A DNA stretch of 64,000 nucleotides, taken from NCBI GenBank assembly GCA_023053685.1, contig JALIGW010000025.1, forward strand, positions 8,775,453 to 8,839,452, read 5' to 3'. This document shows, one piece after another, positions 13,170 through 29,219 of the stretch; position 1 is the first letter of the stretch, and each line of letters begins with the position of its first letter. Under the pieces are notes generated by a model that saw nothing but the letters and a program-made list of their open reading frames with translations, had not been told where the DNA came from and searched no databases. This DNA comes from Diadophis punctatus similis (taxonomy: Eukaryota; Chordata; Lepidosauria; Squamata; Dipsadidae). A program made the position numbers and the translations under genes.

Positions 13170-13495
13170 GCTTAGATGCAGTGGAGCCTGTTAAATGTTG
13201 TGGTTAAGATATCTGTCTAGAAGCCCAGAAACTGAGTTTTAGTACCTCCTTCGCCAGAAATCCAGCTGTGTGACCTCAGGCTTGTCACTTGTACAAGCAA
13301 GAGAGGGACAAGCAATTCACTTATCCCTCTCTTGCGTTTCCCTGTGTTGAACTGTCGTGTGGTGAGTTGTCCCGCGGCAAGTTGGCCATGATGAGTCGGC
13401 CAATTCTGGCCCCCAGGAAGCAAGCAAGGGAAAACCATTTCCGCCAAGAAAACTGCGGGGACTTGTCCAGGCAGTCACCAGGAATCAAAAACTGA
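13170..13495 (+). mobile_element. Sauria-type SINE with foreign insert
   Basis: The head carries gttgtggttaagatatctg and gtgtgacctcaggcttgtcac. The tail has the BovB-like end gccaagaaaactgcgggga, then cttgtccaggcagtcacc. Between them about 130 bp do not belong, beginning with a small hairpin (gcaagagagggacaag and inverse). Confidence 0.6.
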
Positions 13496-13700
13496 CTTGT
13501 GGCTTGAAGGCACAATTTTAAAAAAATGTACCTTCAAATCACAAGTCTTGTAAGGGAGACGTCTCCCTTGTGCTTCCCTTCTCAGAGATATTTCTCCAGA
13601 TATCAGATACCAGTTTCTTCAGCTGTGCTAACATTATATTTCCTGTTATCTGCTGACAAGTTGATCAACTGCATAATGGGGAAAAGTGGGTGGGGTGAAG

Positions 13701-13912
13701 CAGTGGTGGGATTCAATTTTTTTTACTACTGGTTCTGTGGGCGTGGCTTGGTGGTCATGTGGGTGGGTGGGTGTGGCCAACTCAATGTCACTCCCACCCA
13801 GTCACATGACCCCCCCAGCCACACCTACCCAGGTTTTGTGGCTCCCGGTGTTTTCTGTGGGAAATGGGTCATGTGACTGGATGGACGTGGCCAACTTGAT
13901 TGGTCTCATCCT
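13701..13912. mobile_element. Truncated hAT-type MITE, TIR cagtggtgggattca
   Basis: The left terminus cagtggtgggattcaa and the ggttctgtgggcgtggcttgg interior match the element at 40698-40964, but the right terminus is missing. Confidence 0.55.
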
Positions 13913-13984
13913 TAGGAAATTTCCCCTTAGTCCAACTCACAATAAAATAGCACAATAAAATAGCACTGTTCCAATATTTAGAAC

Positions 13985-14170
13985 AGAATAGAATAACAGA
14001 GTTAGAAAGGACCTTGGAAGTCTTCTAGTCCAATCCCCTGCTTAGGCAGGAATCCCTACACCACTTCAGACAAATGGTTATCCAGTCTCTTCTTAAAAAC
14101 TTCCAGTGTTGGAGCATTTACAACTTCTGGAGGCAAGTTGTTCCACTGATTAATTGTTCTCTCAGGAAGT
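13985..14170 (-). mobile_element. CR1 LINE 3' end (minus orientation)
   Basis: Reading the minus strand gives ERTINQWNNLPPEVVNAPTL, then EVFKKRLDNHLSEVV, the very C-terminus of the CR1 reverse-transcriptase protein. The CR1 3' end follows: ggactagaagacttccaagg and tctaactctgttattctatt. It is 5'-truncated. Confidence 0.85.
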
Positions 14171-14171
14171 T

Positions 14172-14400
14172 TGAGGGGCTCGTACAAAAATGAAGGAATC
14201 AATCTATTTTCCAAAGCATCAAAAGGCAAAACAAGAAACAATGGATGGAAACTAACCAAAGAGAGAAGCAACCTAGGACTAAGAAGAAGTTTCCTAAGAG
14301 TGAGATCAATCAACCAATGGAATAGCTTGCCTTCAGAAGTTGTGGGTGCTCCATCACTAGAAGCTTTCAAAAAGAGTGAGGGAAGTACACTCCAAAAGGA
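14172..14400 (+). mobile_element. CR1 LINE C-terminal fragment (plus orientation)
   Basis: Translates as NEGINLFSKASKGKTRNNGW, KLTKERSNLGLRRSFLRVRS and INQWNSLPSEVVGAPSLEAF, the same CR1 region as the minus copy beside it, reversed. The two share the INQWNxLPxEVVxAP segment, so they are two copies rather than one inverted molecule. Confidence 0.8.
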
Positions 14401-15164
14401 CAGTGCCAGGAACCACTAAAACAATGCAAAAAACATAAAACAGCCATTCCCCTTTAAAAAAAAAAGTCAACCCCAAAGCAAACGAAGCAGCTGAGAGGGA
14501 AACTAAGAACAGCATTTCAGGCTAATTGAAAGCCTGGGCTGCTGCCAAAAGCCATTAACCATTCCAACTCTATAATTCTATGTTCTCTTTGTTCTAAATT
14601 GGATGCTTCACAGCAGAAGCAATACAGCTGGCTGGACCACACATGCATTACATTCACGGCCTGTATGATCAAGCTGCATCATTGTCCCCTCCTGTATCTT
14701 TTCCCCCAGGGAGAAACAAGAAGTAGCCAACACTGCAGCAGTTATACAAGGTCTTGGGAAACTCCAGGGAGTATCAGCTGATCACAGAAGTGTTACTTAA
14801 TACTCTATAATGAAAATGTTTGTAATCCTGTCCTTCTTCCTGAAGGGAAGAGGTTAATCCCATCCCTAGATGGGTTATTGATGGGTTTCCCTGCCCTAAT
14901 CCTGTCAGTTTCTGTTGTTTATTGACTTGATTCAGCATGTATCGGCTGCATTCTAGCTGCAACTGTTAAGTGGCACTATTAACTGAAGGGAGAGAGAGAG
15001 AAAAAAACCCCTCTCTTGCACTTTATTTTTAACTGGTTCTCTGAACTGTATAAGCAATTTACTAACAATTTGGGTGAACTGGTGAGAACCAGTTGAATCT
15101 CACCTGTGGGGTGAAGTAAGCTTAGTGTGTTTGCCACTGATTTTGAACCTTGGGCTTGTTGTGT

Positions 15165-15778
15165 CAAAAATTCAAAAAATACCTAACTGGACTCTTCTGG
15201 TTTATCACCACTTCTCCTAAGCAAAAGATAAACAATTCTGTCTCCCCCTTATCTAGCCCCCTCCCTTCAACAGCGGCAGTGGCTGCACCAAGGTTGGGCC
15301 TGAAGTAGAGGCCCGGACCTCAACTTCAGCCCTAGCACTACCACTGCCATCAAAAAGGTCACCTTGTGGCCCCATGATCTGCCATGCACCGCTTATTGTC
15401 AGGAGGTGTTCTCTTGAATTCAGGGAAGCTATAGGTCACACAAGGCCTTCATTTTTGAAGTGGCTTTGGAGAAAGCTCTTTCACAACCTCTGCAGCCTAT
15501 GAAAACTGCACAAAACCACACTCCATACTCATGTGATTTTTCGGAGGTTCTGGATGTCCCAAGAGAGCATGGCTCTTGCATGCAACTTCTGGTGGGTCTA
15601 GAGACTGCACAAGAGCACGCCCCATTTTCATGCAGTGTCCACAGGCTCCAAAAATTGCATGAAAAAAGAGTATACTTCTGAGAATTGTTGTCAGGTATTG
15701 ATGAATGCTAGTGTATCTCCCAAAACATCATGGTCTGTCACTTTTGACACATAAGTCATAGGTTTGCCATCAATGAGC
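15165..15778. mobile_element. Non-coding interspersed repeat D, copy 1
   Basis: Shares segments with 35274-36755 in the same order: tcaaaatttcgaaaaatgcc-like start, a cagtggcag...ggcctgaagtagaggc stretch, and the end ...aatgctagtg...caaaacatcatggtctgt...gtttgccatcaatg. The terminus catcaatg may be a worn hAT-type end. Confidence 0.5.
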
Positions 15779-15997
15779 CAGGCAATGTTTCAATTATTCT
15801 GTTACTTGTTAAAAAGATGGGCAGGCAGAATAGAATATGTGACTCAATTTTAAGTGACAAGCACAAGGGATATTTACTTATTTGAGCTCACATTTCATTT
15901 CAATCATTTATGATTTTGAACCGCAATATACAGTACAGTCTCTGCATTAGATCTAAGATCTGAAATTAGAAAGCTCATTTGAACTGACAGCCTAGGC

Positions 15998-16443
15998 CCG
16001 TGATGGCGAACCTATGGCACGCGTGCCACAGGTGGCACGCGGAGCCATATCTGAGGGCATGCGAGGCATTGCCCTATGTCAGCTCCAGCCCGCATATGCG
16101 TGCTGGCCAGCTGATTTTCGGCATTCCGGCGGGCAGGGGAGGCCATTTTCGCCCTCCCCAGGCTTCAGGAAAGCCTCCGGAGCCTGTGGATGGTGAAAAA
16201 CGGACCTAACGGGCCTACCGGAAGTTTGGAAATGAACTTCTGATAGGCCTGTTGGGCCATTTATCGCCCTCCCCAGGCTCTTTCCTGAAGCCTTGGGAGG
16301 GCGAGAAATCCGGAGGCTTCAGTGAGGCTTGCGTGCATGGGCGGGGGAGTTGTGTGCGCATGCACGGGGGGAGGGCATTGCATTATGGGTGTGGGCATGC
16401 GCACCCTTTTGGCACCCAAGCAAAAAAAGGTTCGCCATCACTG
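15998..16443. mobile_element. hAT-type MITE A, copy 2, TSD gcctaggc
   Basis: Termini ccgtgatggcgaacc and ggttcgccatcactg, flanked by identical gcctaggc (15990-15997, 16444-16451). It lacks the 45-bp tandem units of the copy at 2677. Confidence 0.85.
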
Positions 16444-16658
16444 GCCTAGGCATTGTATCACTGTCTTGCTTGAGGATTGCTTCACCCATTAGAAGTGAAT
16501 GCAACCTAAGAAAATGTCCTGTTTATCATCAATAAATTGTGACATGATGGGTTTTAATATGTAATGGAAATTTTAATTGGGAAGCCAATTTATGTGCTTA
16601 TGGAGTAATAAATACTCCTGCCAAAGTTTCACAAATAATTATATATGTTCATTTGCTC

Positions 16659-16790
<132 letters not shown>

Positions 16791-17039
16791 TGCTTCTAAC
16801 CTAATCTAGCACATTCTCATTGCATTTTATTTTTCTTATCTTTGAACTGTAATAATAAAATAATAATAATAATAGGAAAGCCTAACTGTTAAAGATGAAT
16901 GCATCCAAGTTACCAAACACTTGAAACTGCAAAGCTATTCTACTAGCAGAATTACAATCCTTTTGTCACATAGTGAATGTTGTCAGTTGTATGTATATGC
17001 AGGGTCATGCACCCCTATCCTAATATTATGGTACATCCC

Positions 17040-17280
17040 AATACAAGCAGAACACGTGATGTGATCTTCTGCGCATGTGTGCATTCCTGATTCTCCATTA
17101 TACACTTCTGCCTTTGACTCCGACTGGAACGGTCACGATTTATTAGCAAGATGTAACTATTCATGATTTATTGTTTTTGTACCGAAATAAATATTTTCTA
17201 TTAGACTTTTAATCTCGGCTTTATTTCTAAATGCCTGAATTCCAAGAAAAGATCCACATCGCCTCTATGAGATTTATTCT
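17040..17280 (+). mobile_element. Solo-LTR-like sequence, copy 2
   Basis: Shows cttctgcgcatgtgtgcatt, gcaagatgtaactattcatg, accgaaataaatattttcta and ctcggctttatttctaaatg in order, the cleanest member of the family. No flanking duplication was found. Confidence 0.45.
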
Positions 17281-17378
17281 CACCTTTAACACCCTTGTTT
17301 TGCAGCAGTGCTTTGAGTTGATTGGTTGAGGATCAATCGTACTATATTTTATGCTCATGCAAATCACAAGGCCTATTA

Positions 17379-17811
<433 letters not shown>

Positions 17812-18436
17812 TTAAACCAGAGTTAATGGCACCATTGGGGTTACCTGCCTCGAAAAGAAGAGTGTAACCTTCAGTTGCAGAGAAACAACTTTCAAGCGTA
17901 AAGTGTTTAAAAATGGAGAGAAGAAACAAAGATGTAAATAAGACAATTGGAAGTGTTTCAGTTCTCACAGGTCAGCTAATTTAATAAGGATAATTTGACA
18001 AGGACTTCTCTGATATGGGCCCAAATGTGAGCAATTTATTTATTTATTTATTTATTTTATTTATTTTGTCAAGTACGTGTTAGTAATATACATACCGTAT
18101 TTTTCGGAGTATAAGACGCACCTTTTTACCCCCCAAAAGAGGATGAAAACTTGGGTGCGTCTTATACACCGAATGCAGCCCCACCCACCCAGCCACCCCC
18201 ACCCTTTGGCCTCTGTCTTCCAGCAATTTACCTGTTTGCAGCAAAGAGGGAAGAGCCTGTAAAGCCAAGCAAGTCACTAGCAGCTTCCCGACCTACAGCT
18301 GCCACGTGGGAAAATGAAAGTGAAACTAACTGCAAAGAAGCAAATAGCTGGGAGAGACACACAGATTTTTATTTTCTGCTGGATGCAAGGGAGTAAGAGA
18401 ATAACTATAAATGTCTGTAGAATGTCCAAATTATTA

Positions 18437-19190
18437 CCTGGTTCGCCTGGTGCACCAGTTGCGGCCATACTTGGAGAAGGAGGCTCTACTCACGGTCACT
18501 CATGCCCTTGTCACCTCTTGCTTGGACTACTGCAACGCGCTCTACATGGGGCTACCCTTGAAGAGTATCCGGAGACTTCAGTTGGTGCAAAATGCGGCTG
18601 CGCGTGCTGTGGTGGGTGTGCCTAGGTACACCCACGTGACACCTATACTCCGCCAGCTGCATTGGTTGCCCATCGGTCTCCGGGTCCAATTCAAGGTGTT
18701 GATCACCATCTTTAAAGCCCTTAATGGCTTAGGACCAGGCTACCTCCGGGACCGCATTCTGCCTCACACTTCCCTTCGACCGGTTAGGGCCCACAGAGTC
18801 GGCCTCCTCCAGGTCCCGTCGGCCAAACACTGCCGGCTGGCGGGCCCTAGGGGGAGAGCCTTCTCTGTGGCCGGCCCCGTGCTCTGGAACCAACTTCCCC
18901 CAGAGACCCAAACTATCCCCACCTTGCTGGCCTTCCGGAAAGCCGTTAAGACATGGCTCTTCTTGCAGGCTGGGGGTAGAGCTTAATCCACTCGAGCTCA
19001 CCCCCATGTATGTATGGTTGTTGAATGCCTGTTGGGTTGATTTCAAATATTGAGTCTTTTAACTTTTATATTGTTTTTAAATATTATTTATGAATTGGTT
19101 ATTCTGTATTTTTCTCTGTTGTACGCCGCCCTGAGTCCTCCGGGAGTTGGGCGGCATATAAGAATACCAAATAAATAAATAAATAATAAA
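18437..19190 (+). mobile_element. L2-type LINE, C-terminal reverse-transcriptase fragment and 3' tail
   Basis: Open frame to the stop at 18984-18986. It contains VRLVHQLRPYLEKEALLTVT, LDYCNALYMGLPLKSIRRLQ, LVQNAAARAVVGVPRYTHVT and ILRQLHWLPIGLRVQFKVL, the thumb and C-terminal part of the L2/CR1-group polymerase. The 3' tail is cgccgccctgagtcctccgg, then gagttgggcggcatataaga and (AAATA)n. The same family is at 60900-63900. It is 5'-truncated but otherwise intact to the stop, so it is relatively young. Confidence 0.85.
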
Positions 19191-19234
19191 TATTAGACTT
19201 ATTTTTTAAAGACTGCTTTATTATTGTTCTAGCC

Positions 19235-19375
19235 AGGTGTCTCCAACCTTGGCAATTTTAAGACTTGTGGACTTCAACTCCCAGAATTCCACAGCCAGCT
19301 TTGTTAGCTTTGCTGGCTGTGGAATTCTGGGAGTTGAAGTCCACAAGTCTTAAAAGTTGCCAAGGTTGGAGACCT
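19235..19375. mobile_element. Foldback MITE E (gacttgtggacttcaactcc family), copy 1
   Basis: Arms caggtgtctccaaccttggc ... gccaaggttggagacct fold on each other almost completely around a short ttagctttgct loop. Related palindromes are at 42733-42838 and 49998-50132, with worn ones at 23680-23815 and 44255-44325. Confidence 0.8.
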
Positions 19376-21553
19376 CTAGACAACTTAACAAAATAAAGAA
19401 GCTTTTAAAATAAATGCTTGCTCTGAAGAGGCCCAGTGCTATTGTATCTTCTTTAAATAATAGAGAATAATGTATACTTCCAGAAATTTTAATTAATTTT
19501 AACAGCTCTGTACAAGTATAGTCTGAAATGTAACAGTGTCCTGTTTAGTATTAGAGTTTAGTCACCTTGGAGTAAATCTATTTAAATAATTGGGAAGAGT
19601 TAGTGTGACTACATTTAAGAAAACTTTCTGGCATAATGTACATTTCTCCAATTCTTTGCTATTTCTATGGGTCAGGCACACATGCAGAGAAATACACAGC
19701 AAACAGTGTATATCATCTGTGCTGTTTGCTGTTTGGCAAATTGCTTGGAGCAGAGGTCTTTTTCCCTTGTTTTCCTCCCCCAAAACTAAGGTGCATCTTA
19801 TACTCTGAAAAATACGGTAGATGTAACATTATTTATGTACATAAGATTGGTACTGATAAGAGGGAACATTAGGACAGGGATGGTAGGCACGCTGGTGCAC
19901 TTATGCACGCCCCTTACTGACCTCTTAGGAATTGGGTGAAGTCAACAGTGGACAGTCTTAGGGTAAAGTTTTGGGGGTTTGGTGATGAAACCACAGAGTC
20001 AGGTAGTGAGTTCCAGGCATTTACCACTCTGTTGCTAAAGTCATATTTTCTACAGTCAAGTTTGGAGCGGTTCACTTTGAGTTTGTATCTGTTGTGTGCT
20101 CATGTATTGTTGTGGTTGAAGCTGAAGTAGTCATTGACAGGAAGGACGTTGTAGCGGATAATTTTATGAACTATGCTTAGGTCGTGCCGAAGGCGACGTA
20201 GTTCTAAGCTTTCTAAGCCTAGGATTTCAAGTCTGGTTGCGTAAGGTATTCTGTTGCGAGTAGATGAGTGGAGAACTCTCATTTTCATCAGCTGTAGGAA
20301 TGTGGTCGTGGGGAGAAGTAGAAGATAGAAAAAGAGGTGATCTAGCATCACAAAAAAAATGAGAGAAACTAACCAGGATAATAGCAATTAGAACATGGTT
20401 TTTTATTTTTTAAAAAATCACCCATTTTCAATGGGCAGTGTGGAAAAAACAAAGTTGTAAATAGATTAGGGTGAGCATAAAGTAATGAAAAATTCCTTCC
20501 AACTCTAGAGAAAATTGAGGTAAGGTGAGGTAAGAATCAATTATCCAGGGCATGTGAACCCCAAAAGCAGCCATGGTCATCTGCTGTACAAGTGTAAAAA
20601 AAAAATTGACAAAGAATCTAACTATTTTTTTGTGGGATAAAAGAAATGGCATAAAATGTGTTACGTCTTTCAGTTGACATGAGATTATTATTGTTTTTGC
20701 TTGAAATCATATGGCTGTCCTTTATTTCCTGGAAAAGAACTGTAATGCGATAGATCAGTTCTACTAACAGTCTGTTCCTGTAAGAACACCTGCTCAGCAC
20801 ACCAGTCTATGTGCCATACAGAAACTGAAGTATAGGATCATAGTCTGCAAAGTTCTTGTTTGGTTCTGCGGGTTCTCTCGTTATAGAGGGTGGGGGACTT
20901 TGGTCACAGGCAAATTCTGGAATATCTTACATGGCCAAAGGATGTCCATGGCTGCAGACATGGCATTTCTCTGATTCAGTGGGGTTTTTTTTAGGTCGTC
21001 TCCCTAAAGCGGGAAAGTGCCACTGTGGTATTCCATAGGAATTATGATTTACCTTCTCTGTCTGCTTTCCTCCTTTCTCTTTCCTCACCTAAGAGTATCA
21101 CCTCAGCTCCACAGGAAAAAAGTAACAAGATTGTCTCATGTTTTAAAGTCAAAGTCACTTAAAAAGTATACAACTGTGATGGCTAGGTGGACATTTGCTA
21201 TCTCAGACTCCTCTTCCCCTGACCCAAGAATTGGTAGAAAATTTAAGAGGTGCCTGAATTTGAGCATTAGAATAGTTGGCAATACAGGTAGTCCTTGTTT
21301 AGTGACTGCCTTGTTTAGTTCACAGTTACAGCAGTGATGAAAAAGTAACTTTGTGACCAATCCTCCCATTTATGACCTACTCAGGTCTGTAAAACAAAGG
21401 AAAGCCGAAATCAGATTATAAGCACTGTTGTTATTTCATTTAGCGACCATTTCACTTGACAACTGGGTTGCCAGTTGCAATTGTGATTGCTAAACTAGGT
21501 TTATTGGTAGGTAACTGAGAAAATATTGGACTTCAAAGGAACATCACAAATTC

Positions 21554-21556
<3 letters not shown>

Positions 21557-21600
<44 letters not shown>
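21557..21600. repeat. (TG)n microsatellite
   Basis: About 22 TG dinucleotides followed by tgcgtgcg. Confidence 0.95.
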
Positions 21601-21603
<3 letters not shown>

Positions 21604-22588
21604 GTGCGCCACTGAACCAAGGAGACCTGTTTTTCATTAAACCTTTAGTGGATTTTACTGTAGAAGCTAAAATTAAGGTCTCTATTCTTAAACATGATGT
21701 AAAGTATTAACTTCAGAAAAACCAAAAATTAGTGGCTTTTCAAAAAAATATTTCTACTACTGGCTAAATGCTGGGCTTAGCTAATATTAAAAAAGAGTTT
21801 TACTTTTTTAAAAATCCTGAAATTTTGAATTTTCTCCCTGTGAATGCTGTATATACTTCAATTAGAGTTAGTTCACCTAAACCAAAAGTTAGCAATCTCA
21901 TGATCTGCATATATTTTGGACTATAACTCCATACAAACCAAACCAATGCCTAAGTATCGAAGAGTATTGGAATTGCTGACCAAAATATCTGGACAACATA
22001 GATTTTGATTCCTCATTTAGTTAAGAGATACCTATATACAAAATGAATCAACTAAATTATATTTATACATTATATAACATTTTAGCTATAATATAATTTT
22101 TTCCCTTTTTGCTTACTAGTTATATACTACAAAAGTAAAAAGAAATGCAAAATATAAACAAATAAACAAATAAATAGAAAAACCTCAGGCAAATCCAGGA
22201 ATCAGATACATTTTCCAACTCATCTGAAATATCTAGGTTAAGAAAAATTAAGACTGGTTGCAAAACAGGTTGTCAACTAAAACTACTCCAAAATACATAT
22301 TGCCACAGTAATATTATGGAGAAGGAAGTTTCTCAGTCCTGCAGTGCCTGCACCCTAATGTCAGAATGTTGTATCTTAGATGTGAAGATCTTAATATCTT
22401 ACATGTGAAGCCATTTTAGATAACTTACCAGTCATTAGTCCAGAATAATAATAATAATAAACCAATGATTGGGTTTTTTTTTTCTGATTTTCTGGATTAC
22501 TTCAAAAGTATATATATATATATTTTCTTTTCACTTATAGTTATTATATGGCTTCTCCTGACAAAAATAACACTAATTGTGGCACTTA

Positions 22589-24730
<2,142 letters not shown>

Positions 24731-25544
24731 TCAAGGAACCACAAAAGATAAGACATTTCTTACTGACATTAACAAAAGAACATCAAGCTGATGGTATATC
24801 TTACATGTTTAAATTTGGGAACAAAAATCAAACACTTTCCCCCCCAAGAAATAGTAATAATAAAATGTAGATTTGAAACTTTCCTGATAACAAATGTGAC
24901 AATATGCCTAGTTTTGATTTTGGCTTGAGAAGGATTTATACCTTTTTGCAATTTAGATTATATTGAACCCAGCCACATGAGAACGAAGGAGTGCTTTGGG
25001 AACCTTAACTGGAATTGAACTCACTTGTACTGCAATTGTATTGAATTATGCTCAATTTACTGAGGAGACACAGGTTTCTCATAATTAGATGCAGAATGTG
25101 GACATCCAGATATGACTAATCATAATAGTTTTCAGTCCATGCAGGGCCATAACATTAATTCATTAATGATTTAGACTCCATTAAATTCCATTAATTCATT
25201 TATCAGTTCATTTATCAGTTCACTTATCAATTCATTAATTCGTTTTCAAGAACTTCCAACTTTTTTTTTGAAAGAATCCAGTGTAAGTCTTTAGAAAAAA
25301 AAACTTGTCATTCCTGAAACTGCTTAGCTACATCTCCAACCATCCCTAGAAACTACAGCCAATGGATCCAATATTTCAGCAACATCGGGAGTGCAACTGT
25401 TGCCCACCCTGGTTGCAAAATATACTTACGCATTTAGGACATTTCCTTGCTTAAGGAATAAATAAAAAAGATTCCTTTCACATATGAATGTTCAGGAAAT
25501 AAAAAATAAAAAGAAGCCTATCTGATTTAGAATACTGTATATAC

Positions 25545-26102
<558 letters not shown>

Positions 26103-27224
26103 GTATATACTAACCAGTGGTGGTTTCATATTCATATTTCAAACTGATACCACCTCAAATGTGAAAATGTCTTGGTTTTCTGGTGAGGATTTATTGTGGA
26201 CTAGATGTCCCTGAAGGAGCAGGGATAGCATTGCAGTGGTGATTGGTGGCAGGATGGTGAATACTAGCTGGTGCAGTCTTTCTGGATAAAGGAGAGATTT
26301 TGAGATTGCCCACTTGCATTTTGGACAGCTACTCCTCATGAGAAAACTGCAGGAACTGAGGTTTTTATAATTGGCTCATAAATTGAGCGGCTGGGAGTCA
26401 AGGGGTTTCAATCTAACTCACACCCGTAATGCAGCCTTTATGGACATAAGGTTTGACAAGCCTCATTTCTTAAACGCTTTTAGACTTATTTAACTCTAAA
26501 CAATTTAGAGTTAAACAGAGATTTTCTGAGTAGAAGGATAAGAAAATTCTACTTTGTGAGTCTCTGGATTGGACAGAGGCTTGGTTGGAACACAAAACAA
26601 ATCAGGAAACTCCAAATCATGTGGTTATGGAACCACAATTTATTTGTTAGCTTCATTCAGGCCTTATGCTAAGCTAGAAACAAATCAAACACATTATGGT
26701 TTAGTATAAAGGGTGAACCTATTCCATGTATTTTAAAGTGAATTGGTTTGGGGAGTTTCATATATGGTTGAAAAAAAAAAGAGCATCCACGTATGTCTAG
26801 GGAAATTGTATGCCCCTATTCATTTCTCAGGCCGTTGCTGCAGGCAGATGAGAAGATCTAAAAAGAGGCCTGTCAGTTCACTGGGAAGAAAAAGGAGGAA
26901 GTTATAAGAACTGAATTAGACCCAGAAAAACTATCACAATCAAGGCCCAGTCAGTAAAATAGGCAAAATGAATGTCTTTGATTGAATGATATCATATAAT
27001 CAGACAACATCCTAAGTCTGTACATACATAGAAACAGTACAGTTGGAAAAGGTGAATTCTGACTATTCAGCTTTTAGATTTGAGAATTATACCTTAATTG
27101 CAAGATAGTTGTATGGACTGTTTATGGACTCACACAGAAAGGCAATACTACACAGTTAGAATTAATATGCATCTCTCTTTTGAAATAAATAATTCGATTC
27201 ATTTTATAATATTTAGATTCCCCC

Positions 27225-27346
<122 letters not shown>

Positions 27347-27587
27347 CCACATAACAATGGGCAGATCTCTCCCAGCCTCCCTCTCTGTTCCTGCGGCATC
27401 TGAATATGGAGATATATAAAATACATTGGGATGTATTTAATCCACGTGCTGAGCAGAGGCACTGGCTGACATAAAGAATAGGAGAAAACAGTAGCATTTT
27501 CAAGTTTTCTCTAACGTGGAAGTAAGCACTTCTTGATAGCAAGCACTTCTTGCAGAATAGTAAGCACTTCTTGCAGAATATCAGTCA

Positions 27588-27924
27588 CAGGTAGTGTTCA
27601 GACATATGACCAGCGATGTGGCTGTTGAGTGAATCCCACTTGATTTTATGACCTTTTTTGCCCCAGTCATTAAATGAATCACAACCATCATTAAGTAAAC
27701 CTGGGTTCTCCCATTGCTTGTTAGAAATGGGAAGGTGGCAAATGGCAATCATGTGACCTTATAATAAACCATGTTGATTGTCAAATGCACAAATTTCGAT
27801 CACGTGACTATGACGATGTTGTGACAGTTGTACGTATGAGGGCTGGTGGTAAAGTCACTTTTTTCAGTGGAGCCAAAACTTCAAACAATTGTTATACGAA
27901 TGGTCGTAAGTCAAAGACAGCCTG
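27588..27924. mobile_element. MITE of the caggtagtcctc family, worn copy
   Basis: Starts caggtagtgttcagacat, keeps the gaatcacaaccatcattaag and gtcacttttttcagtg interior blocks, and ends gacagcctg|ta. Confidence 0.65.
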
Positions 27925-28171
27925 TATTCAAATCTACGGACATATCTTGTACATACATTCCCTAATTATGAAACATCATCCCTATTAAATTCACTTTCAT
28001 TCACCTACTCTTACAGTTGCTTAGGGAAATTTCAATCTCCCCAAGGCAGGCTATTTCTATAAAGTATGTTTTTAAGTCCAAATAATGCTTTTTTAAGGCA
28101 GCACATTAATCCAGCAAAACAGGAAATAATTACTTCAGAATAAGTGGTACACATTACTATGAAAAGGATAT

Positions 28172-28290
28172 GAATGTATCAAAATTTTAATAGCTATTCT
28201 CCTAAGCAGATTAAAAGGACTTAAAATGTACAAGGCAGGCGTGGCACTAAATCGGAAGAGTGTTTTGCCTCTGTTTAGTACTACAAAGGT
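28172..28290 (-). CDS. SCN8A: SCN8A coding exon 2: pre-S1 and start of S1 (residues 93-132)
   Basis: The 119 nt read [19 protein letters not shown], then [20 protein letters not shown]. They end after two bases of a serine codon. The acceptor is a normal ctgcag at 28291-28296. The donor is not GT: the intron begins ATATCCTT, the U12-type signal. The peptide is the conserved segment leading into the first transmembrane helix of domain I. Length and phase agree with the vertebrate Nav family. This exon has no methionine and is easily missed by ORF searches. Confidence 0.95.
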
Positions 28291-28995
28291 CTGCAGAGAA
28301 AGAGAAAAAGAAGGAAAAGTTACACATTCATATACCTAGGAAGAAAGCATACATATTTAATTAAAAAACCATGACTATATCATTCTTATAAAGAATCTTG
28401 TTAACTGGGTGATTCTCTGTGTTGAAATCATTTTGAAGATATTCCACAATATACTTTTACTTTAATTGATCTGACAGCTCTGTTAGAACAGCACATAAAA
28501 ACAGCAACAGCAGCAACAATAATATTAACAACAGCAACAACAACAACAATAATATTAACAACAACAACAACAACAACAGTATGGTAGCTTACATCCTTAA
28601 AGCAAATTTATATATTAAGGCGTCATTTACCTGAGAATAGGTCCCACTGTAAAATGTGCATAACTGTATTACAAGATATTTCTCAGCCTTTACCCCAGAA
28701 AAGGAGGAATGAAGTAGCACATGGAGAGTGAAAGAATAAACTAGATGTAATGGGCTGTGAAAATAACCTTGAGAAAGAAGTGACATAGCCAAGGTAACAG
28801 TAAGGTAAGAGAAATCTCAGTCCAAAGCAGGAATGGAATTAGGCAAAACCTCTCAGATTGGATACCCCTCCCCCAGTTCCCTTTAGGATAAAGGCAGGGA
28901 AGGGAGAGACTCATTCAGGGTTGCAAAGTTCTGTTACTATAACCCTGTAATAAAAGTAGCTTTACCATTAATGACTTTGGTGTTAAAGTCTGATC

Positions 28996-29219
28996 TGTTA
29001 TGTTCTGACTAGAGCTGGAAGTTTTCACTCAGGTCCAGCAATACTGAAGAGAACATGCTGGACCCTCATTGGTTATTTCAAAATGGTTTAGTTACAATTG
29101 TTACTGTCAGCTCCTATAAATAGGAGGCCTCTCTGAATGTGCTTTGCTGGTTGTACTTCTATTGCAATAAAGAGCTGTTTGTCAAGTCGGTCTCCTGTGC
29201 TGAATCCACCAATCTAACA
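28996..29219 (+). repeat. 5' LTR of the gypsy element
   Basis: Starts tgttatgttctgac and ends caatctaaca (TG...CA borders). A TATA box tataaata at 29115-29122 and a polyadenylation signal aataaa at 29166-29171 define the promoter and the terminator. It is followed at once by gtggcgacgagg, the likely primer-binding site; I could not assign the tRNA. Confidence 0.95.

Larger units (their letters stand above)
18096..19818. mobile_element. TIR element (ccgtatttttcgg...) carrying two further insertions, TA flanked
   Basis: The left end ccgtatttttcggagtataa with agacgcacc is mirrored at the right by aaggtgcatcttatactctg and aaaaatacgg. Each end abuts TA. Inside lie the L2 tail (18437-19190) and a foldback MITE (19235-19375), which explains its unusual length. 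A related left end occurs at 55216. Confidence 0.65.
18030..20290 (-). mobile_element. Non-LTR LINE 3' end split by a nested insertion
   Basis: The pieces 18030-18095 (attttgtcaagtacgtgtta) and 19820-20290 match, in order, the 3' end of the LINE at 47385-48510 (minus). Shared features include gcacttatgcacgccccttac and tgaagtagtcattgacagg. The minus-strand translation near 20290-20100 reads RNRIPYATRLEILGLESLEL, then RRLRHDLSIVHKIIRYNVLP. A TIR element (18096-19818) separates the two pieces. Confidence 0.7.

Noticed and set aside
18729..19046. Minus-strand 105-codon ORF over the L2 tail
   Set aside because: It is the antisense shadow of the L2 polymerase frame.
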